From: Janibacter cremeus
GTDB lineage: Bacteria > Actinomycetota > Actinomycetes > Actinomycetales > Dermatophilaceae
Reading direction: 5' to 3'
Length of the DNA: 64,000 nucleotides
Assembly: GCF_029395675.1 (NCBI RefSeq)
Contig: NZ_CP115184.1
Span: forward strand, 2,294,001-2,358,000
Positions 36,675-45,344 of this stretch are shown here, in pieces. The number at the start of each line of letters is the position of its first letter. The first letter of the stretch is position 1. Below the pieces are notes generated by a model, which worked only from the letters and a program-made list of their open reading frames with translations, was not told the DNA's origin and searched no databases. A program made the position numbers and the translations under genes.

Positions 36675-38225
36675 TCAGCCCAGGTCGCGCCGGATCACCT
36701 TGCCGTTGGTGGTGCGCGGCAGCGCCTCCACGACCCGCACCTCGCGGGGCCGCTTGTAGGCGGCCAGCTGCTCGTCGGCCCGGGTGAGCACGCGCTCGCG
36801 GACCGTCGCCCCATCAGCCGGCGGCTCGGTCGGCACCACCCAGGCGCAGACGAGGGTCACGCCGTCGCCGACGTCCAGGGGCGCGACCGCGACCTCGGCG
36901 ACACCCTCGACGTCGGAGAGTGCGTCCTCGACCTCCACCGGTGAGATCCGGTAACCCATCGCGGTGATCACGTCGTCGCAGCGCCCGTGGTAGGTCAGGT
37001 ACCCGTCGGCGTCGAGGGAGGCCAGGTCGTTGGTGACGAACCACTCGCCGCGCATCACCTCGAGGTTCTCCTCCGGTCGGCGCCAGTACCCGAGCATCAC
37101 GCCGGGGTCGTCCCGGTGCACGGCCAGCCGTCCTGCCCGGCCCTCGGGCAGCGGGGTCGGCTCGTCGATCCGGTCCGGGTCGAGCACGGCGATGCGCCGG
37201 CCCGGCTGGGCGCGACCGGGGCTGCCGGGCCGCACCGGCACGTCCGGCCCGCTCGAGACGAAGGTCGAGACCTCGCTCATCCCGAGCGACTCGTACAGCG
37301 GCACCCCGGTCCGCTCGGTCCACTCCCGCCACAGCGCCGACGGGAGCGCCTCGCCGGCCACGAGCGCCGCCCGGAGCGAGGACAGGTCCCACTCCCCCGG
37401 ATCGCCGTGACGCAGCAGGTGCCGGTAGACACCGGGCACCGCGGCGAGGTGCGTCGCACGGTGGGCCTCGACCAGCCGCGGCCAGAGCAGCCGGTCGCGG
37501 GGGCCGTCGTGGACGACCGCCGTGGCGGCATTCGCCCAGGGGTCGGTCAGGCCGACGCCGAGGGTGTACGTCCAGTTCAGCGCGCCCGCGTGCACCATGA
37601 CGTCCCCCTCCGCCAGGCCGTACCAGCCGCGGTACATCGGGCGCCTCCCCCACGCACTGCGATGGGCGTGGGTGACCCCCTTCGGCCTGCCGGTGGTGCC
37701 CGAGGTGTAGGTGATGAAGGCGGCACGGTCGGGATGGCCGACATCGTGCTCGGCGCGCTCGTCACCGGCGACCCACTCGGCGATCGTGTGCGCGGTGACC
37801 GTCGGGACGTGCGGTGGCACGGTGAGCGGCAGGTCCTCGTCGAGGGCGACCGCCTTCGCGCCGCTGTCGGTCAGGAGGGCGGCGGCCTCCTCGCCGGTCA
37901 GCTGGGCGCTCGTCGGGACGGCGACGAGTCCGGCGGCGACTGCCCCGAAGAAGACGAAGGGGAACTCCGCGCGGTTGCCCATCCGCAGCAGCACCCGGTC
38001 ACCGCGCTCGAGGCCGAGCCCGAGCAGACCGGCCGCGACCGCACGGACGGTGTCGTCGACCTGCGCGAAGGTCCACGTCGAGTCGTCGCCGGGGCCGGAG
38101 TGGACGACGACGAGAGCCGGCCGGTCGGGTGCGCGCTCCGCGGGGTCGGCGACGCAGTACTGCGACATGCCGAAGGGGGCGGGAGTCGCCTCTCCCTCGA
38201 TCGGCTCGACGGGCCAGCGGCTCAC
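36675..38225 (-). CDS. AMP-dependent acyl-CoA synthetase
   Basis: 516 residues of the ANL adenylating family. The P-loop is ITYTSGTTGRPKGVTHAHRS, followed by YESLGMSEVSTFVSSGPD, GEWFVTNDLASLDADGYLTYHGRCDDVI and the C-terminal lysine motif PRTTNGKVIRRDLG. It activates a carboxylate to an acyl-CoA; the best match by eye is acetyl/propionyl or medium-chain acids. GTG 38225 overlaps the aldo/keto reductase stop (GTGA) and has GAGGAG just upstream. It is the second gene of that operon. Confidence 0.88.
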   Translation of the reverse strand: MSRWPVEPIEGEATPAPFGMSQYCVADPAERAPDRPALVVVHSGPGDDSTWTFAQVDDTVRAVAAGLLGLGLERGDRVLLRMGNRAEFPFVFFGAVAAGLVAVPTSAQLTGEEAAALLTDSGAKAVALDEDLPLTVPPHVPTVTAHTIAEWVAGDERAEHDVGHPDRAAFITYTSGTTGRPKGVTHAHRSAWGRRPMYRGWYGLAEGDVMVHAGALNWTYTLGVGLTDPWANAATAVVHDGPRDRLLWPRLVEAHRATHLAAVPGVYRHLLRHGDPGEWDLSSLRAALVAGEALPSALWREWTERTGVPLYESLGMSEVSTFVSSGPDVPVRPGSPGRAQPGRRIAVLDPDRIDEPTPLPEGRAGRLAVHRDDPGVMLGYWRRPEENLEVMRGEWFVTNDLASLDADGYLTYHGRCDDVITAMGYRISPVEVEDALSDVEGVAEVAVAPLDVGDGVTLVCAWVVPTEPPADGATVRERVLTRADEQLAAYKRPREVRVVEALPRTTNGKVIRRDLG

Positions 38226-39055
38226 ATCTCCTCGTGGGTGTCCGGGTCCGCGTCGAAGAGGCGGCCGTCGGGGCGGCCGAGCGCGGTGATCGCCTCGACC
38301 TCCGCGTCGGCGAGGTCGAAGCCCAGCACCTCGAGGTTGCTCGTCTGGCGCTGCGGGTCCGCGGACTTCGGCAGCGGGAGGGCGTCCAGGTGCAGGTGCC
38401 ACCGCAGCACGACCTGGGCCGGCGTGACCCCGTGGGCCCGCGCGGCGGTCGCGACCGGCTCGGCCGTCAGCAGGTCGCCCGCGCGACCGATCGGCGCCCA
38501 CGACTGGGTGGTGATGCCGCGCCGCTCGTTGTCGGCGCGCTGGTCGGCCTGGGGGAAGAAGGGGTGCAGCTCGATCTGGTTCGAGGCGGGCGTGACGCCG
38601 GTGGCCTCGATGATGGCGTCAAGGTGGTGGGCCTTGAAGTTGCTCACGCCGATCGAGCGGACGAGCCCCTCCTCCTTCGCCTCGACGAGGCGCTCCCACG
38701 CGCGCACGAAGTTGCCCTGCGAGGGGTTGGGCCAGTGGATCAGGGCGCTGTCGACGAAGTCGAGGTCCATCACCTGCAGCGTCGTGCGCAGGCTCTGGTG
38801 GGCGCTGCGGTGGTCACGGCCGGGGATCTTCGTCTGGATGAAGACGTCCCCCCGCTCGACCCCGCTGGCCCGGACGGCCTCGGCGACCTCGCGCTCGTTG
38901 CGGTAGTTCACCGCCGTGTCGAGGAAGCGGTACCCGGCCTCGAGCGCGGACACCATGGCCCGCACACCGGCGTCGCCGCGCAGGGGGTAGGTGCCGAATC
39001 CGACGACCGGGACGGAGATGCCGTCACCGAGGGTACGAGTGGGGAGCTCAGCCAT
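38222..39055 (-). CDS. Aldo/keto reductase (2,5-diketo-gluconate reductase-like)
   Basis: 277 residues forming a TIM-barrel AKR: GFGTYPLRGDAG, catalytic Asp and Tyr in FLDTAVNYRNE, Lys in QTKIPGRDH, and His in DSALIHWPNP; LPLPKSADPQRQ binds NADPH. Reduces aldehydes or ketones. TACGTT lies 6 nt before the ATG, so the operon with the acyl-CoA synthetase probably has a leaderless start. Confidence 0.92.
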   Translation of the reverse strand: MAELPTRTLGDGISVPVVGFGTYPLRGDAGVRAMVSALEAGYRFLDTAVNYRNEREVAEAVRASGVERGDVFIQTKIPGRDHRSAHQSLRTTLQVMDLDFVDSALIHWPNPSQGNFVRAWERLVEAKEEGLVRSIGVSNFKAHHLDAIIEATGVTPASNQIELHPFFPQADQRADNERRGITTQSWAPIGRAGDLLTAEPVATAARAHGVTPAQVVLRWHLHLDALPLPKSADPQRQTSNLEVLGFDLADAEVEAITALGRPDGRLFDADPDTHEEM

Positions 39056-39061
39056 ACCCCC

Positions 39062-39067
39062 AACGTA
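39062..39067 (-). promoter_or_regulatory. -10 box TACGTT, leaderless start of aldo/keto reductase
   Basis: Minus-strand TACGTT ends 6 nt before ATG 39055. Confidence 0.45.
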
Positions 39068-39105
39068 AGGGACGAGAGCGGGTTGCGCCGAGGGCGTTCC
39101 GCGAG

Positions 39106-39257
39106 GTGGTTTCGAGGCTCCTCGCTGGAGCTCGTCACACCTCAACCACCGGTGGTGAAGGTGGGAGGCCGCCCGCGACCGACCCTCGAAACCACCCTCA
39201 GCCTCACCCACCGGTGGTTGAGGTGGGAGGCCGCCCGCGGCCGACCCGCGAAACCAC
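39106..39257. repeat. Two REP-like palindromic repeat units
   Basis: Unit 1 is bounded by GTGGTTTCGAGG (39106-39117) and its exact complement CCTCGAAACCAC (39184-39195), with a central CCTCAACCACCGGTGGT dyad. Unit 2 repeats the ACCCACCGGTGGTTGAGG centre and ends CGCGAAACCAC at 39257. They fill the gap between two leftward genes. Confidence 0.8.
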
Positions 39258-39259
39258 AG

Positions 39260-40267
39260 TCAGCCGTCGACGAGGGCGAGCAGCTCCCCCTTCGCCGTGA
39301 GGTACTCCGCCTCGAGCTGGTCGACGAGCTGGGCCACCGGGAGGACCTCGGTGATGCCGGCGACGGAGTGCCCGGCGCTCCACACGTCACGCCACGCCTT
39401 GGGCGCGACGGTCGAGCTGGTGCTGCGCGGCTCCTCGGTGTGCGGGTTGGTCACGTGCGAGACGTCGACGGCGTCCGGGGCGGGGAGGTTGTCCGGGTCG
39501 AGGCCGGCCTCGATGATGCTGCGGCGCAGGAAGTTCGCCGGGATGGTGCTGATCGAGGGCGTGTAGACGATCTCCTCGGCGCCGGAGTGCACGAGCATCT
39601 GGCGGTACTCCTCGGAGGCGATCGACTCCGTCGTCGCGAGGAACCGCGTGCCCATGTACGCCAGGTCCGCTCCGGCGGCCTGCGCCGCGAGGACATCGCG
39701 ACCGGTGCTCAGCCCGCCACCGAGGATGAGCGGTCCGTCCCAGACGCGTCGCACCTCGTGGAGGAGGGCGAAGGGGTTGATCCCGCCCGCGTGCCCACCG
39801 GCACCGGCCGTGACGAGGATGAGTCCGTCGACGCCGGCCTCGGCGGCCTTGGTCGCGAACTTCGCGTTGGTGACGTCGTGGAAGACGAGCCCGCCGTAGG
39901 AGTGGACCGCGTCGACGACGTCCTTGGCCGCGCCGAGGCTGGTGATGACGACCGGCACCTCGTGCTCGACGATCTTCGCCAGGTCGGCCTCGAGGCGCTT
40001 GTTCGTGCGGTGGACGATGAAGTTCACGCCGTACGGGGCGGGCTCCCGGGCGGACGTGTCGGACTCGCCGGGCACCGCCAACGCGGTCTCGATCTCGGTC
40101 AACCAGGCGTCGAACTCCTCGGTCGTGCGCAGGTTCAGCGCGGGGAAGGTCCCGAGCACACCGGCACGGCAGGCGCCGATGACGAGGTCGGTACCGGAGC
40201 CGAGGAACATCGGCGCGGAGATCACGGGCAGGCGCAGACGCCCCTGGAGCTGCGTAGGCATGGTCAT
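39260..40267 (-). CDS. Nitronate monooxygenase family protein
   Basis: 335 residues of the FMN-dependent NMO/2-nitropropane dioxygenase barrel. LPVISAPMFLGSGTDLVIGACRAG is the N-terminal substrate/FMN segment; VTAGAGGHAGG and LGGGLSTGRDVLAAQAAGADLAYMGTRF bind the FMN phosphate. It oxidises alkyl nitronates or related compounds. ATG 40267 has a second Met two codons later. It lies between the REP-like repeats and the SDR gene. Confidence 0.9.
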   Translation of the reverse strand: MTMPTQLQGRLRLPVISAPMFLGSGTDLVIGACRAGVLGTFPALNLRTTEEFDAWLTEIETALAVPGESDTSAREPAPYGVNFIVHRTNKRLEADLAKIVEHEVPVVITSLGAAKDVVDAVHSYGGLVFHDVTNAKFATKAAEAGVDGLILVTAGAGGHAGGINPFALLHEVRRVWDGPLILGGGLSTGRDVLAAQAAGADLAYMGTRFLATTESIASEEYRQMLVHSGAEEIVYTPSISTIPANFLRRSIIEAGLDPDNLPAPDAVDVSHVTNPHTEEPRSTSSTVAPKAWRDVWSAGHSVAGITEVLPVAQLVDQLEAEYLTAKGELLALVDG

Positions 40268-40310
40268 GGGGTCATCTTCACAGCCCCGGCCCCGCGACTC
40301 GAAGGGGGGT

Positions 40311-41162
40311 TCAGCTCCGCTTCGCCGCCAGGGCCATGGCCCGCCCCATGGGTGACCAGTACCGGCCGGGGGTGACGCGGGCGAGGACGTCGAGACCCTT
40401 GGCGTCGTTGCCGATGAGCACCCGTGGTCGCCGCGCCACCGCGGCCTCGATGATCTCCTCGGCGGCCTTGTCCGCCGGGTAGCGCAGGACCTTGGCGAAG
40501 TCGGCCTTGCCCTGCGCGGCCTCCGCCGGATCCGTCCCCGCTCCGACGCGGGCATTGGCGGCGATGTTGGTCCGGATCCCGCCGGGGTGGACGACGGTGA
40601 CACCGACCGGGTGGCCCTCCTCCTCCAGCTCCGAGCGCAGTGACTCGCTGAATCCGCGCAGCCCGTACTTGCTCGTGGAGTACGCCGTCTGGCCGGGCGG
40701 GCCGACGAGCCCGAAGAGACTGGAGAGGTTGACGACCTGCCCCTGGCCGTTCGCGAGCATCAGCGGCAGCAGCGCCCGGGTGAAGCGGATCGGCACGTGC
40801 AGGTTGATCTCGAGCAGCCAGTCGAAGTCGTCGGCGCCCACCTCGTCGAAGCGACCCCCGAGGGCGACGCCGGCGTTGTTGAAGAGCATCGTCACACCGG
40901 GGTGCTCGTCGCGCACCCGGGCGATGACCGCGTCGGCCGCGGGCCGGTCGGCGAGGTCGACGACGTGGCTCGTCACGGTCGCGCCCGGGGTCTCGCGGCC
41001 GATCTCCTCGACCACCCGGCGCAGACCGGTCTCGTCGCGGTCGATGACGACCACGTCCGCGCCCCGGCGGGCGACGCCCTTCGCCAGGTGCTCACCCATG
41101 CCGCCGGCGGCGCCGGTGACGACCGCGGTCCCGCCGAGGACGGCCAGCTCCGGCCGCTTCAT
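40311..41162 (-). CDS. Short-chain dehydrogenase/reductase
   Basis: 283 residues. TGAAGGMGEHLAKGVARRGADVVVIDRD binds the nucleotide, FNNAGVALGG is the structural motif, and YSTSKYGLRGF holds the catalytic Tyr and Lys with Ser in VVNLSSLFG. A C-terminal extension ends RAMALAAKRS. ATG overlaps the stop of the upstream flavin monooxygenase (ATGA), so the pair is coupled. SDRs beside Baeyer-Villiger-type monooxygenases often oxidise the alcohol to the ketone substrate. Confidence 0.92.
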   Translation of the reverse strand: MKRPELAVLGGTAVVTGAAGGMGEHLAKGVARRGADVVVIDRDETGLRRVVEEIGRETPGATVTSHVVDLADRPAADAVIARVRDEHPGVTMLFNNAGVALGGRFDEVGADDFDWLLEINLHVPIRFTRALLPLMLANGQGQVVNLSSLFGLVGPPGQTAYSTSKYGLRGFSESLRSELEEEGHPVGVTVVHPGGIRTNIAANARVGAGTDPAEAAQGKADFAKVLRYPADKAAEEIIEAAVARRPRVLIGNDAKGLDVLARVTPGRYWSPMGRAMALAAKRS

Positions 41163-42742
41163 CGGACCGGCTCCGGCACGCGGTCGCCCGGGGAGGCGTC
41201 CTCGTTGCTCGAGCTGCCCGGCAGGGGCAGCTCCTCCGGTGCCTCCGCGCCGACGGGCAGCCGGGCCCCCTTCGCCCCGGTCGGCACGAAGTGCATGTCC
41301 CGCGTGACGTCCGCGCGACGGAAGGCGATCTTGTCCTTGAGGTAGTTCTGCGGCATGGTCCACGGCACCCGGTCACCGACCTTGGGGAACTGGGAGATCA
41401 CCCGCTGCACGTAGCCGGACGTGAGGTCGAGGATCGGCCCGGCGGTCATGCCATCGGGCGCGACGGGGACGGCCACGCCGAGGCCCCGGTCGCGCATGTG
41501 CCGCACGAGCCGGGCGACGTAGCGGCTCACGAGGTCCGCGCGCAGGGTCCACGAGGCGTTGACGTAGCCGACCGTCATGGTGAGGTTGGGGACGCCGGCG
41601 AGCATGAGGCCCCGGTAGGCGAAGCGCCGGGCCAGCGGCACCTCCTGCCCGTCGACGACGAAGTGGATCCCACCGAGCGCCTTCATCAGCAGCCCGGTCG
41701 CGGTGACGATGATGTCGGCCTCGACGACCCGGCCGTCGGTGAGGCGGATGCCCTCGGGGACGAATCGGTCGACGTGCCCGGTGACGACCGACACCCGGCC
41801 GCGGCGGATCTGCGCGTACAGGTCGCCGTCCGGCACCGCGCACAGGCGCTGGTCCCACACGTCGTACGGCGGGTCGAAGTGCTCGTCGATGACGTCCTGG
41901 GGCAGGAAGCGGCGCAGGTTGCCCTGGACGATCTTCTTGGCTGCCTTCGGGTTCCGCCGGGAGAGCTGGTAGAGGAAGGTCTGCAGGGCGAGGTTCTTCA
42001 CGCGCGTCGCGGACTGCACCGCCTTGGGGCCCAGACGTCGTCGCAGCAGCTGGACGAAGGGGTCGACCGACGGCTGGTCGAAGACGTAGCTCGGGGTGCG
42101 CTGCAGCATCGTCACGTGCGCGGCCGTGTCCGCCATCGCGGGTACGACGGTGACGGCCGTCGCGCCGGAGCCGATGACGACGACCCGCTTGCCGGTGTGG
42201 TCGAGATCCTGCGGCCAGAACTGTGGGTGGACCACCTGCCCGGCGAAGTCCTCGACACCCGCGAAGCCCGCGTCGTGCGTCTGCTCGTAGTCGTAGTACC
42301 CGCTGCCGAGGTGGACGAAGCCGGCGCGCACCCGCCGCGGGCCGTCGGTGGTCTCGAGGTCGACCGTCCACTCCTGCTCCTCGCTCGACCACGTCGCGGC
42401 GGCGACCCGGCAGCCGGTGTGGACCAGCTCGGCGACCCCGGTCTCCTCGGCGGTCTCGCGGATGTAGTCGAGGATGTCCGCACCGTCGGCGATGGCCTTG
42501 CGACCCGTCCACGGCCGGAAGGGGAAGGACAGCGTGAACATGTCCGAGTCCGAGCGCACCCCCGGGTACCGGAAGAGGTCCCACGTCCCGCCGGTCACCC
42601 CGCGGGCCTCGACGAGGGCGAGCTCGATGTCGGGGTTGGCCTCGCGGATGCGGTGCGCTGCACCGATCCCGGACAGGCCGGCGCCGACGACGAGGACGTC
42701 GACCCGCTCGGGCAGCTCGCGGGTCCGGGGCTCTGTGGTCAT
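41159..42742 (-). CDS. Flavin-containing monooxygenase, EthA/Baeyer-Villiger type
   Basis: 527 residues. The FAD motif VLVVGAGLSGIGAAHRIRE, EARGVTGGTWDLFRYPGVRSDSD, and the NADPH motif VVVIGSGATAVTVVPAM are all present; HPQFWPQDLDHTGK and GYVNASWTLRADL match the EthA group. Expected to oxygenate ketones or thioamide/sulfide compounds with NADPH and O2. GAGAGGTCGAGG precedes the ATG. It is first in an operon with the SDR. Confidence 0.9.
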   Translation of the reverse strand: MTTEPRTRELPERVDVLVVGAGLSGIGAAHRIREANPDIELALVEARGVTGGTWDLFRYPGVRSDSDMFTLSFPFRPWTGRKAIADGADILDYIRETAEETGVAELVHTGCRVAAATWSSEEQEWTVDLETTDGPRRVRAGFVHLGSGYYDYEQTHDAGFAGVEDFAGQVVHPQFWPQDLDHTGKRVVVIGSGATAVTVVPAMADTAAHVTMLQRTPSYVFDQPSVDPFVQLLRRRLGPKAVQSATRVKNLALQTFLYQLSRRNPKAAKKIVQGNLRRFLPQDVIDEHFDPPYDVWDQRLCAVPDGDLYAQIRRGRVSVVTGHVDRFVPEGIRLTDGRVVEADIIVTATGLLMKALGGIHFVVDGQEVPLARRFAYRGLMLAGVPNLTMTVGYVNASWTLRADLVSRYVARLVRHMRDRGLGVAVPVAPDGMTAGPILDLTSGYVQRVISQFPKVGDRVPWTMPQNYLKDKIAFRRADVTRDMHFVPTGAKGARLPVGAEAPEELPLPGSSSNEDASPGDRVPEPVR

Positions 42743-42976
42743 CCTCGACCTCTCTTCGACGGGGTTTCTCACGAGTAACATACGCCGTCGGAGCGACGCA
42801 GGCCATTCGCCCCCATCGACCCCGAGACGGAGTCGACGAAAGGTGGAGTGATGGGCGCACGCCTGCTCCTCGGGCCGGAGCGATGTCCGCGTGAACCACT
42901 AGGTTGTCGCCCACTGGCTCGCGCCCGGTCCCGTCGTGGGGGTGGAGTGCTGGGTCGACGAAGGGGGAGAACTGCC

Positions 42977-43852
42977 ATGAGTGGGAACGTCGCGGACGAG
43001 AGCGAGCCGCTGGCGGTGAAGCGGATGAGGCTGCGCTACGCAGGGACGTGCAGTCGGTGTGGGACGGAACTGCCGGCGAAGGCCGACGCTGTTTACGAGC
43101 GTGCCACGAAGACCGTGCGCTGTGTCGACTGTCCCGTGACGATCGACCCGCCCGACCCGAACACGGAGGCCGTCACCGCGGCAAACCCTTCGATACCGAC
43201 CGAGCAGCCCGGCGCCGGTGTCGCGGGGTCATCGGCTCGACGTGAGTACGAACGGCGCAGAGTCAAGGACGAGGAGCAGATCCGCCGCAAGTGGGGCCGC
43301 CTGGGAGGCATCGCAGTCGCTCTCGCGGATGAGAGGCAGGAGACGAAGGCATGGGCCAGCGGCGCCGTGGGTGAAGAGCTGCTCGGCCACCGGCTCGATT
43401 CGCTGGCCCGGGACCGTGTCGCGGTCATGCACGACCGCCGCATCCCGAGGACGAGGGCCAACATCGACCACATCGCCGTCACCTCCGCCGGCGTCTGGGT
43501 GATCGATGCCAAGCGCTACAAGGGAGCTCGACCAGAGCTGAGGGTCGAAGGCGGCATCCTGCGACCCCGGGTGGAGAAGCTCCTCATCGGACGTCGTGAC
43601 CGCACGCCGCTCGTGGACGGCGTGCTCAAGCAGGTCGGCCTCGTCCAGGACCTGCTCGGGGAGGGCGTCCCGGTCACCGGCGCACTGTGCTTCATCGAGG
43701 CGGACTGGCCGCTGATCGGTGGGTCGTTCAGTACCCGCGGAGTACACGTGCTGTGGCCGAAGCGACTGGCACACCGTCTGACCGAGCAGGAGGGCGTGCT
43801 GGATGTGGCCGCGGTCCGCGACCTCGTGGCCGGCCATTTTCCGCCCGCCTGA
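42977..43852 (+). CDS. NERD domain protein with N-terminal zinc-ribbon-like motif
   Basis: 291 residues. An N-terminal CSRCGTELP and CVDC pair (about residues 26 and 51) resembles a zinc ribbon. The central region WASGAVGEELLGHRL, IPRTRANIDHIAVTSAGVWVIDAKRYKG is the nuclease-related domain, with acidic and Lys residues (DHIAV, DAKRYKG) in the expected endonuclease positions. A coiled region rich in Glu and Arg links them. NERD proteins are predicted nucleases. GGGGGAGA precedes the ATG. No partner gene of a defence system is adjacent. Confidence 0.8.
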   Translation: MSGNVADESEPLAVKRMRLRYAGTCSRCGTELPAKADAVYERATKTVRCVDCPVTIDPPDPNTEAVTAANPSIPTEQPGAGVAGSSARREYERRRVKDEEQIRRKWGRLGGIAVALADERQETKAWASGAVGEELLGHRLDSLARDRVAVMHDRRIPRTRANIDHIAVTSAGVWVIDAKRYKGARPELRVEGGILRPRVEKLLIGRRDRTPLVDGVLKQVGLVQDLLGEGVPVTGALCFIEADWPLIGGSFSTRGVHVLWPKRLAHRLTEQEGVLDVAAVRDLVAGHFPPA

Positions 43853-43882
43853 GACGAGCTGCCTGATCCGACGGGAAGGGGG

Positions 43883-44542
43883 TCAGCGCTCCGGAACGCG
43901 CAGCAGGCAGGCTCCCGGCTCGGCGAAGGGGGTCAGCTCGGCCGGCTCGTCGTCGTCACCACGGCGCAGCGTCCCGTCGACGAGGCCGAGGTGGACCTGG
44001 CAGATGACGTCCGGGTTCTCGACGGCGAGGTCGAGGAGCGGGCAGGTCGTCAGTCGCACGGTCGCGCCGTCGCGGACCGGTCCGAAGCCCAGGTCGGCGA
44101 GGGTGGAGTCGAGGTGCTCACGCTCGGTCACCGTGGTCCCGGGTGCGGCCAGCCGCTCACCCCAGGCGCGCCCGATGCGCCGGGCACGGTCACGCACCTG
44201 CGGGCCGCCCTCGCTCGCGACGAGGTCCGCGGCGAAGGCACCGGCGAGCGCGCGGTACTCGTCCACGCGCACCCCCGGCCGCGGACCGGCCTCGTACAGC
44301 ACGGCGGGGCGACCACGACCCTCGGAGGGAGCAGTGTCGGCCGTGACGAGGGACCGCTCGAGCAGCTGGGTGAGGTGACTGCGGACGGTGTTCTCGTGGG
44401 AGCCGACGCTGGCGGCGATCTCGGTGACCCGCATGGGTCGACCACCGGCGCGCAGGGCCTCGAGCACCTGCCGCACCGCGGCCCCGAGATCGCTCGGGTC
44501 TGCCTCCGGTGCCGGCTCCGGCCCAAGGTTTGTATTTTCCAC
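43883..44542 (-). CDS. SufR-like HTH regulator with C-terminal metal/Fe-S motif
   Basis: 219 residues. The N-terminal winged helix (MRVTEIAASVGSHENTVRSHLTQLLERSLV) matches ArsR/SufR-type proteins. The C-terminal part has CPLLDLAVENPDVICQVHLGL then GACLL, an arrangement like the Cys-x13-Cys-x2-His...Cys site of SufR-type Fe-S regulators. GTG 44542 is supported by the leaderless promoter: TTGCCC-18-TACATT ends 7 nt upstream. It is divergent from the DUF2249-hemerythrin-nirK operon, which it probably controls, perhaps sensing NO or oxygen (inference). Confidence 0.82.
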   Translation of the reverse strand: MENTNLGPEPAPEADPSDLGAAVRQVLEALRAGGRPMRVTEIAASVGSHENTVRSHLTQLLERSLVTADTAPSEGRGRPAVLYEAGPRPGVRVDEYRALAGAFAADLVASEGGPQVRDRARRIGRAWGERLAAPGTTVTEREHLDSTLADLGFGPVRDGATVRLTTCPLLDLAVENPDVICQVHLGLVDGTLRRGDDDEPAELTPFAEPGACLLRVPER

Positions 44543-44579
44543 GAGACCTAATGTAGTAATTTGGGGGGTGATCGGGCAA
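44530..44579. promoter_or_regulatory. Overlapping divergent promoters of regulator and nir operon
   Basis: Minus strand: TTGCCC (44579-44574) and TACATT (44555-44550), 18-nt spacer, predicting a leaderless regulator mRNA. Plus strand: TTGTAT (44530-44535) and TAGTAA (44554-44559), 18-nt spacer, for the DUF2249 operon. The two -10 boxes overlap, so one bound protein could block both. Confidence 0.6.
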
Positions 44580-44618
44580 CTCCCTTCCCCGACCCGAGCC
44601 GACGCCAAAGGAAGCACC

Positions 44619-44876
44619 ATGACGATGAACCTGCCCATGGTGGAGGAGATCCCCGCGCTCGACGTGCGACCCATCCCCCACTCGATCCGTCACGCGACCG
44701 TCATCGGTGCACTCTCGGCGATCGGGCCGGGCCGCTCCCTGGACCTCGTCGCGCCCCACGACCCCCAGCCGCTGCTGCGCCAGATCGAGGGTCTCGAGCC
44801 CGGCACGTGGACCGTCGACTACCTCCAGGAGGGCCCCGAGGCCTGGACGTTGCGGTTGACCCGAGTCGAGTCCTGA
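44619..44876 (+). CDS. DUF2249 domain protein
   Basis: 85 residues, the usual size. ALDVRPIPHSIRHATVIGALSAIGPGRSLDLVAPHDPQPLLRQIE matches DUF2249 (split over residues 13-60), and the C-terminus ends YLQEGPEAWTLRLTR. DUF2249 proteins resemble the C-terminal domains of SirA/TusA-like or hemerythrin-fused proteins and are often linked to denitrification loci. AAAGGAAG precedes the ATG. Three-gene operon with hemerythrin and nirK; 6 nt separate it from the next gene. Confidence 0.88.
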   Translation: MTMNLPMVEEIPALDVRPIPHSIRHATVIGALSAIGPGRSLDLVAPHDPQPLLRQIEGLEPGTWTVDYLQEGPEAWTLRLTRVES

Positions 44877-44882
44877 CCGTCG

Positions 44883-45344
44883 ATGTGCTCCTACTGCGGG
44901 TGCCGCTCCATCGGCATCATCGGGCGCTTCAGCACCGAGCACGACGAGCTGATCAACGTGACCGGTCTGCTGCGCCGCGCCGTTGCCGCCGGCCGCACCG
45001 ACGAGGTCGCCGGGCTCGTCGATGATGTCGAGCACCTGCTCCATCCGCACACCGATGCGGAGGAGGTCGGCCTCTTCGCCGTGCTGCGCCGCGACGAGGA
45101 CTTCACCGAGCACGTCGACGCCCTGTGCGGCGAGCACGTGGACCTCGACGGCCTCCTCGCCCGCATCCGCGCCGGTGAGACCGAGCTGGTCGACCGGTTC
45201 GACACCGAGCTGCGTTCGCACATCCAGCGCGAGGAGAACGGCCTCTTCCCCGCCTCCCTGACGACTCTCGGTGGGGCCGAGTGGGAGGAGGTCGACGAGC
45301 TGACCGCCGCCGCCTCCCCGGTCTCCCCGCTCAGCTCGCCATGA
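44883..45344 (+). CDS. Hemerythrin-like diiron protein with Cys-rich N-terminus
   Basis: 153 residues. CSYCGCRS opens the protein, then the four-helix HHE domain: FSTEHDELINV, HLLHPHTDAEEVGLF, EHVDALCGEHVDLDGLL and LRSHIQREENGLFP supply the His/Glu ligands of a diiron centre. It probably binds or senses O2 or NO. The Cys-rich start could bind metal or disulfide. It overlaps nirK by 4 nt (ATGA), indicating coupled translation in the same complex pathway. Confidence 0.88.
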   Translation: MCSYCGCRSIGIIGRFSTEHDELINVTGLLRRAVAAGRTDEVAGLVDDVEHLLHPHTDAEEVGLFAVLRRDEDFTEHVDALCGEHVDLDGLLARIRAGETELVDRFDTELRSHIQREENGLFPASLTTLGGAEWEEVDELTAAASPVSPLSSP

